28,648 bases of DNA from positions 1 to 28,648 of the forward strand of contig CAXKVV010000707.1 in NCBI GenBank assembly GCA_964058805.1, read 5' to 3'. The DNA is from Schoenoplectus triqueter. Taxonomy: Eukaryota; Streptophyta; Magnoliopsida; Poales; Cyperaceae. The translations under genes and the position numbers were made by a program. Of the stretch, positions 22,662 to 28,648 are shown in pieces. The notes beneath the pieces were generated by a model. It had not been told where the DNA came from. It saw only the letters and a list, made by a program, of their open reading frames with translations, and ran no database searches. How positions within the stretch are numbered: position 1 is the first letter of the stretch; each line of letters begins with the position of its first letter.

Positions 22662-22952
22662 GTCATGAATTACTTGTTCATGACACCGAGTCATTAAGAT
22701 GTCACTTCGTTCGGACATCGTAATGTTCTTCTTCTTCAAAGTCGACATATCTCTCCATGCTGATGTCGTGGCTTTGGTCAATCTTCAACGAACGTCAAGA
22801 TGTTCTTGTCTCGACTAATCATTCTACGTATTGCATTACTTGTGCAAAATTACTATGTAGCCCTACACCCCTTGTGTGAGCGTATTCAATCATGAGTTAC
22901 TTGCTCATGGCAGCGAGTCATTAAGATGTCACCTCTCTAGGACATCGTAATG
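22662..22952 (+). repeat. Hairpin array C, duplicated module
   Basis: GTCATGAA (22662-22669) pairs with TTCATGAC (22677-22684). CATTAAGATGTC (22692-22703) pairs with GACATCGTAATG (22714-22725) with one mismatch. The module recurs 227 bp on: CATGAG (22891-22896) pairs with CTCATG (22904-22909), and 22919-22930 pairs with 22941-22952. The first hairpin changed on both sides between copies (GAA/TTC to GAG/CTC) and stayed paired. Confidence 0.82.
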
Positions 22953-23430
22953 TTCTTCTTCTTCAGAGTCGACGTATATGTTAATATCGTAGCTCTGGTT
23001 ATTCTTCATCAAGATGTTCCTGTCTCGATGTATCTTCTCAGGTTGCTATTGAGGCCTTAATCTTCTCATGTCAAGATGTTCTTGTCTCAACGCATCTTCT
23101 TCATATTGCTATCGAAGCCTTAATCATCCCACGTCAAGATGTTCTTGTCTCAACGTATCTTATTATTATTCATCAAATGTCAAGATGTTCTTGTCTTGAC
23201 ATATCTTCTCATATTGCTATTAAGTCCTTAATCATCCTACGTCAAAATGTTCTTGTTTCAACGTATCTTATTATTATTCATCAAATGTCAAGATGTTCTT
23301 GTCTTGACATATCTTCTCATATTGCTATTAAGTCCTTAATCATCCTACGTCAAAATGTTCTTGTTTCAACGTATCTTATTATTATTCATCAAATGTCAAG
23401 ATGTTCTTATCTCGACATATCTTTCTAAAT
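22791..23430 (+). repeat. Hairpin array D, loop TGTTCTTG, with a 108-bp tandem repeat
   Basis: About ten units of the form NNNCAAGA-TGTTCTTG-TCTYRNNN. The best is TGTCAAGA (23178-23185) with TCTTGACA (23194-23201), perfect over 8 bp. Others are GTCAAGA/TCTCGAC (22794-22815) and CATCAAGA/TCTCGATG (23007-23030). From 23177 a 108-bp unit holding two hairpins is repeated twice exactly and then partially. Because 108 is a multiple of three, an apparent 36-residue protein repeat appears (23177-23428); I treat it as an artefact. Confidence 0.8.
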
Positions 23431-23545
23431 GTTATGCAAATATTCTCATGTGGCTCTACACTCCTTGTGTGAGCACTTTTATTCATCTCAAAAATATACA
23501 GAGCCCATATAATATCTCTTATTATTATCTCTATTATAAAGATGC

Positions 23546-23583
<38 letters not shown>

Positions 23584-23690
23584 TTATTTATTCTATTTAT
23601 CTATGTAGAAAAGTATTCACAAAAATAATAAAAAAAAAGGGGGTAGCTATTAACTTAGAACTTTATTTATATTTTTGGGATTTTTATAAT
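23431..23690. repeat. End of spacer with (TTA)n microsatellite
   Basis: GCTCTACACTCCTTGTGTGAGC at about 23453-23474 can form a small hairpin and repeats a phrase seen at about 22858-22880. A TTA trinucleotide run occupies about 23551-23585. Nothing coding is seen. Confidence 0.75.
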
Positions 23691-24735
23691 AGCTAAAATA
23701 GTAGAATTTTATTTTTATTATTTCTAAACTCTATTTATTCTATAGAAAATCACTTACTAAAATAATAGGAAATAAGATGGCAATGATTTTTATTTGTATA
23801 TATTTTTAATGTTTGTAATGGCTAAGGTAATAGAATTTTATTATTATATTCTATCATATTGCAATACTATTCATTATGTAAGAATTATTTACAAAATTAA
23901 AAGATGGTTAGCTATACTATTTTACTATTATTATTTTTTTATTATTGTATTTTTTATTATTATTATTTTTTTTTAATATCTATAATAGCTAAAAGAAATC
24001 ATTATTAATATTCCATTCTATTTATTATACTATTCATTATATCTATTTTTATTATTTCTATTTATTATCTATAGAAAAGTATAAGATTTTTATTATTAAT
24101 TGAAAATAGTCATAAGAGATGAAATTCATTATGTTTTTATTACAACTATTATTTTTATTACATTTTATTCATCAAAAGTATATATTTTTATATTTGTAAA
24201 GAAATACAAAAGAAATACAATTCATATTATAAAACTATATCATTATTCTTTATTGTAAAAGAAAATGTATTTATTACCATAGTAGTATATCTTGTATATT
24301 TTGTGCTATTTATTTTTATTATTCTTTTTTTTTTTACGGGAAAATATCAAGAAAATATCAATATAATATTTATTATTATTCATATATATTTTTTTATTTA
24401 TCAAAGAATATAGCTAATCTCATTATTTATTATAGTATATTACTATCACTATTATTATTTCATGGAAAATCACTTGAAAAATTACTAAAATATATCTAGT
24501 TATTATTTATGATTTTTATTTGTATTTTTGGAATTTTTATAGTATTTAAAATGACAAGTCAAATCTAGGTCAACTATATCAATATATGTAATGTATTTTG
24601 CTTTTAAATTGTTTTATCATGATTATATCTCTAAAACTGGAATATTATTGTATAAAAAAAAATAGTATGAAAAATAAGAAAATTTTAGAAACAAATTTGA
24701 GCCAATTTGGAGTTCAATAGCATTCTTGAATCATT
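23690..24735. repeat. Right arm, AT-rich inner end
   Basis: Reverse complement of about 20691-21735. For example ATTAAAAGATGGTTAGCTAT at about 23897 mirrors the region at about 21517-21536. It is low-complexity with no genes. Confidence 0.85.
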
Positions 24736-25500
24736 TATTTACTCCATATTATTACTATTCTGTTATTATTTAATTAATGGGTCTAATCTGGGCCTTTGGA
24801 TCTGCTCCAAGATTGGTGCTCATCTTTCATTTAACTTCGTTCTTACTTGGGCCGCTGGATATGCTTCAAGATTGGTTTGTAATAGATGGACGACCCAGAT
24901 CTACATCCATCTCCCTATTAATATGACGCTTCACCTCATGCGCCCGATCTCTTCAAGATTCACACACATACGCCAATATTCGTGCTGCCGTGATTCTCTG
25001 ACTCTTCAGTCAATGCTAGCTCCAAGATTCGCGCTCCTGGCAGCGCCGGCGACTGCGGCCATCTCCTTCCGATCAGGTGACCGTCCCAGCGTCGTCTTAC
25101 CATGGGGAGTTATTCTACAGCGTCCGATTGATGATCCATGCGGTGGTGGAAGCTGTATAGCAGTACCGACTGAAGTGTGTTGATAGGAATCGGTACCGAG
25201 TTGAATTTTTTGTCAAATTCAACTCATTCATTCGCCAATTCTAAAAATTTTCATGTTATATAGCATCGCCTTTGCTTCCTTGATGGGCTGACATGATTAA
25301 TTTCTATCTAAATCCATTTAATATGATCATGGAGTTCAAGATTGTTTGGTACCGTTCGGTACCGATTCAAGTTAGGCTTTATAGTCGATCTTTATGCATC
25401 ATGCAAGCCATCTTAACACTCCTGTACACTTCTAAGCTTGTCTTAGAACGGATTATTAACATTTGAGGTATTAACAATCTATGAATTTATGCTAATTGAA
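24736..25500. other. Right arm, inner GC-richer segment
   Basis: Counterpart of 19871-20690. It has TCGGTACCGA palindromes at 25190-25199 and 25356-25365 and a perfect 11-bp hairpin, GAGTTGAATTT (25198-25208) with AAATTCAACTC (25215-25225). The 158-codon frame at 24707-25183 starts at TTG and its mirror frame in the left arm diverges without codon-position bias, so it is not called. Confidence 0.6.
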
Positions 25501-25761
25501 TGGAATACCTGATCAGTACTGATGCGACTATCAGTATACGTATTGATCTGATGGAATTAGTTAGATTCTTGAAATCAAGTTTGCAATACTCATTTAGGCG
25601 ACCATAGAACTACTCAATTATTGTCTAGACACAATCTTAGATTCAATTACTATACTAATCACGATTGAAACAGAAGAAACAGCCCCAATTCATCTCATGG
25701 CCTATCAGTATACTAATTCTACTCGATGAATTTACCAAATTCGTGCAATTGAACTTGTGAG

Positions 25762-25879
25762 GGAGCTGAGAGGGTTACAAAAACCCTTCAATCAACTTCC
25801 ATCACCAACTCAAAATGAATTATGAAACTAAATCAAATATAAAATCGGGAGGGTTACAAAAACCCTTCAACCGAGTTTT
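25762..25879 (+). repeat. Two hairpin units with the core AGGGTTACAAAAACCCT
   Basis: The core itself is AGGGTT/AACCCT (25771-25776/25782-25787 and 25850-25855/25861-25866). Unit 1 flanks are GGAGCTGAG and TCAATCAACTTCC; unit 2 flanks are AAAATCGGG and TCAACCGAGTTTT. In each unit the flanks are largely complementary to each other but unrelated to those of the other unit. Confidence 0.75.
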
Positions 25880-27319
25880 ATATTATCCCATATGCTCTAT
25901 AATCATGCTCAACATCAAGAAAAAGAATGAAAATGAGAAGAAAGGAAAGAGATGGAAGAAGAAATGGAAAAATCAAGAACTGATAATAAAAGAGAAAAGA
26001 AATTCCATTGCTGCCTTACTATTCACATCAATGCCTTCAAGATTACATGTATCAGACAGTAATTACCTAAGTTTCTGACACTCTTGGAGATGAATTAGCT
26101 GCTGAATGAAGATCTAAGTTTTATAGAATTGGAGAAGTTGAATTGGAAAGAAAAGAACTAATCTCTCTCTTGCTGTTTATCTCTCTTCTTGCTTTCTAAT
26201 CTCCTCTCTCTCAGTGTTAACAGAAGGTTTATATAGACATTTTGCTTAATTGTGATTGGTTCCATCATTAGTGGCCGGATTATGCTTCTCAATTAATCTT
26301 ATCCCTTGATTGCTTCTTATTCAATGGTTAGGATCAAATTGTGTTTCTTTTCAGCTAATCCATTGACTTGAGTCAATCCTTGACAGTTCTAGGTTGTTAG
26401 AGTCAGTTAAATTTTCTTTCTATTCACTCCTTTGCCACTCACCCCTATCACTCGGGTCTCCCATGTTTCCAGAGCCTTCTGGAACATTCTAAGCACTTGA
26501 TCACTCCCAGTATACTCCCTATATAACCTCCAAGTCCTTGTAATTTCAATTAATCGATTTGAAAGTTCATTTCTTCTCTCAAGCCCCATAATCGGCCTAT
26601 CCATTCAATCATCACCTTTCTTCCATCTGCCCTTCCAATTGACAGCTTGCTCAACCTCTCCTTACCCCCTGGAGTTGATCTAGCATCTCTGCCTAGTCAA
26701 TTGAGCATTATTCCACTGAGTTCAAGCACCCATGGCCATGGCCGGTTTGTGAATCGGTGGAACATCGACCTAGAGGCTTCAAACATTCACCCTGGCTCTT
26801 GCCTTAGCGTCGTGTATGCAAAAGAAGTGAGCTTGCATGATCAATTGAACTCACAAGCATTTGTAAAGGTAATTTCCATTTTTAAGCCGATCAATTGTTT
26901 CTGTCCAATGCTATCTCTTCTCTTGCTAATTCCTTCAATTGACTGTTTGAATGAGATCTCAATAGTGTCTGGAAGCCTCTGTGAAGAAGGATCGGAGTAA
27001 GGCATCGTGTAGACTCGTCTCCCATTGATGGCACCTTCACAGTCGGGCGGGAGGAAGAGGAAGAGAGGAAGAAGAGAATGGGACGAGGGAGGATCATCTT
27101 CGGCCGCGCGCGGTGCATGTGAGCCAACACTCCCAGCAGTGCAAAGTCAGAGAGAGGAGACGCATGGGCCAGGTACACGCTTCATTCTTCGTTAGATTTA
27201 AATTTCTGACTGTGAATGTGCATGGACATGGTGTATGTCTGCTAGTGTGTGCTATACTCTCATAAACCTGACATATGGGCCCCATGTGTAAGCATCTGAG
27301 TCTCGGCCCATTAGTCTAG
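25880..27319. other. Right arm, middle segment, strongly diverged
   Basis: Counterpart of 18301-19393 but only patchily alignable. It includes a GC-rich patch at about 27030-27120 and a run beginning ACCCCTGGAGTTGATCTAGC at 26664. The 117-codon frame at 26647-27000 begins at TTG and shows no family I recognise, nor is it kept in the left arm, so it is not called a gene. Confidence 0.55.
26067..26236 (-). promoter_or_regulatory. Inward-facing promoter-like region and leader with splice donor, right arm
   Basis: On the minus strand CTATATAAACC (26226-26236) is followed by a GAGAGAGG-rich leader and a donor (ACTTAG|GTAATT) after 26067. It mirrors the arrangement at 19241-19457 although the sequence has diverged strongly. 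Transcription would run toward the spacer, convergent with the left unit. Confidence 0.45.
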
Positions 27320-28648
27320 TTATGGATTAGTTAATCCCTTGCTTAGGTTTAATTGATCTGACTTGGCACATCCTGATAGGTCCACTTGTTTAATCAATCT
27401 ATTAATCATCTGTTATAGTATGCTGAGGTGGCTCTGTTAATAAGGGCCATGTGTCACCCCTGGGGGCCCATATTGCCTAATTGGACCAATGAGATACAGC
27501 CATGTGTTAATAGTTGTAGTGTAGCCTGCTGAGGTGTTTTGCTAGCAGACTGCCATGTGGCATATGAGGAGTGAGGTGTGCTGCTGTGGTGCGGCCATGT
27601 GGTAAGTGTAGGGATGAGGTGGGCCTGTCAGGTAGAGCCATGTGGCACTGGGGTAGTGAGGTGGCCTCCTCTGGCTGTGCCATGTGGCACAGGGTTGGGT
27701 TAAGTGGACCTCTGGTGTGGTGCCATGTGGCACTAGGGTGGTGAGGTGGCCCACTGGCTGTCTGCCACGTGGCACTTAGGTGGGGCCCACCTGTCAGTGA
27801 CTCATACCTGGGTGGGGCCCACTTGCTGACATGGCCCAATGAGAGGCTGCCACGTGGCACACCCTCTCTCTTCGATTATTTTATACCTCCTGTGTTTCTT
27901 GTACCCAGTTTGTACCCATAGCTGCTGTTATCCCCAACTTGCACCCAGGATTGCTCTGATCAAATCTCAGCCTTTGATTAATCTATTTAATCTGCCTTTA
28001 TTTTCCCTGAATTTATTATGATAGCTCCACTTATCCAAAAATTATGAAATTTTCACCAAAAATCCCTAAATTCATGATGATCATCCCTGTAATTTTTAAT
28101 TCCATTTTTACCCCTCCTTCTCTGAATTAAAAATTCTTTTATTCATAAAACCCTATTATTCTCTCTGAATTAATCCCTAATCTCAGTTATAGCTCTGTGT
28201 CTCTGCCAATTATCTCCCTCTTGCAGAAACCACCCTAACTAAATACCAATTAGACTTATATTGATATCCATTAGGGCTTGATTTGATCAAATGCTGACTA
28301 CTTATCAGCAATTAATACAAATCTAGACTTGATCAGATGGTTGCTCCCAGCTTTGGCACCTGATCAGTCTTGTGAAATTGACTTTCAATCCCTTAACATG
28401 AGGGTGACTTGGTCAAAGAACTGACTACTTATCAGTAATTGACACAAATCAAAGCATGGTTAGGTGGTTGCTCGCAGCTTTGGCACCAGGTCAGCCTTGA
28501 AAGCAAAATCACATTTGGAATTTCTCATGATTAGTTGCATCAAAATGCTAGCTTGGCATTGACATCATTTCATGTAGTGTAGGGATTATACTGCTTCAGC
28601 TCCTTTCTAGGGTTAGCTTCAAAGGCAGATTTCTAGGGTTCAATTCTG
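27320..28648. repeat. Right arm, outer well-conserved segment
   Basis: Reverse complement of 17079-18200, still matching at the last base. It carries both CCAAAGCTG-loop hairpins and the palindrome array. Compared with the left arm it has additional CCATGTGG units at about 27430-27640. Confidence 0.9.
27540..27860. repeat. Right array of TGCCAYRTGGCA-type palindromes
   Basis: Perfect TGCCACGTGGCA is present at 27763-27774 and 27848-27859, and about five CATGTG derivatives lie between 27550 and 27730. The spacer phrases (GGTGGGGCCCACYTG, GTGAGGTGGCC) match the left array in reverse. Confidence 0.8.

Larger units (their letters stand above)
16661..28648. mobile_element. Giant inverted-repeat (foldback-like) locus, right end outside the window
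   Basis: Two long arms in opposite orientation, 17079 to about 21735 and about 23690 to 28648, flank a 2-kb spacer. The last base of the window still pairs with 17079, so the arm continues. The left border at 16660/16661 is sharp inside a satellite monomer. The outermost 420 bp (16661-17078) have no partner in the window. I found no transposase, integrase, reverse transcriptase or capsid-like frame, so the locus is non-autonomous or decayed. Alternatives are two inverted copies of one non-autonomous element, or a retroelement product with inverted long LTRs. Confidence 0.75.

Noticed and set aside
23177..23428. Apparent protein with a 36-residue repeat
   Set aside because: It results from a 108-bp DNA repeat whose length is a multiple of three; the repeated element is the DNA hairpin.
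24707..25183. 158-codon frame with a mirror-image relative at 20336-20719 (minus strand)
   Set aside because: Both start at TTG rather than ATG, are rich in low-complexity hydrophobic residues, and differ between arms at all codon positions. They stay open because both arms derive from the same sequence, not because protein is preserved.
26647..27000. 117-codon frame that could be a captured gene fragment
   Set aside because: It begins at TTG, matches no family I recognise, and its counterpart in the left arm has no matching frame. A protein search would be needed to reopen this.
16661..28648. Interpretation as an ordinary LTR retrotransposon
   Set aside because: The long repeats are inverted rather than direct, and no gag, protease, reverse transcriptase or integrase motif is seen. 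An inverted-LTR product remains a minor alternative.

Overview
The window is plant nuclear DNA, most likely from a flowering plant. The evidence is a four-exon xyloglucan endotransglucosylase/hydrolase (XTH) gene with GT-AG introns, MITE-like elements in an intron, a tandem satellite of about 180 bp, solo-LTR-like elements and G-box palindromes. I cannot name the species or decide between monocot and dicot. There is one convincing protein-coding gene; about 80 % of the window is repeat DNA.

Layout. (1) 1-984: AT-rich upstream flank and promoter. (2) 985-4486: the XTH gene, encoding a 333-residue secreted cell-wall enzyme that looks intact. Its 2.0-kb intron 2 carries two MITE-like elements (1819-2647 and 2718-3082). 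(3) 4487-5379: 3' flank with a 41/42-bp tandem repeat. (4) 5380-16660: a diverged satellite of about 180 bp, roughly 50 monomers. It is interrupted by two related solo-LTR-like elements; the complete one (8133-9205) has TG...CA ends, a 5-bp target duplication CTATT and a recognisable empty site elsewhere in the array. The array also holds a nearly identical 1.61-kb block twice (about 9412-11025 and 15048-16660). (5) 16661 to the window end: a very large inverted-repeat locus. The arms run from 17079 to about 21735 and from about 23690 to 28648, pair around a spacer of about 2 kb, and continue past the window edge.

The most interesting signal is inside this inverted repeat. The spacer is an array of short hairpins in which the loop is conserved (for example a 12-nt loop close to TACAAACAGACC in eight units) while the stems differ from unit to unit, mostly in a complementary way. 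Other families with the same architecture (constant core, covarying flanks) lie in the arms at 17228-17402, 19394-19870 and 25762-25879. The arms also hold paired G-box palindromes, TCGGTACCGA palindromes and TATA-plus-splice-donor arrangements pointing inward. I see no transposase, reverse transcriptase or other credible protein in the locus. It could be a giant non-autonomous foldback element, a hairpin-RNA (siRNA) source, or both; this is inference.

The XTH gene has no visible functional link to the repeats; it is the gene bordering a heterochromatin-like block. Alignments were made by eye, so percentage and boundary statements are approximate.
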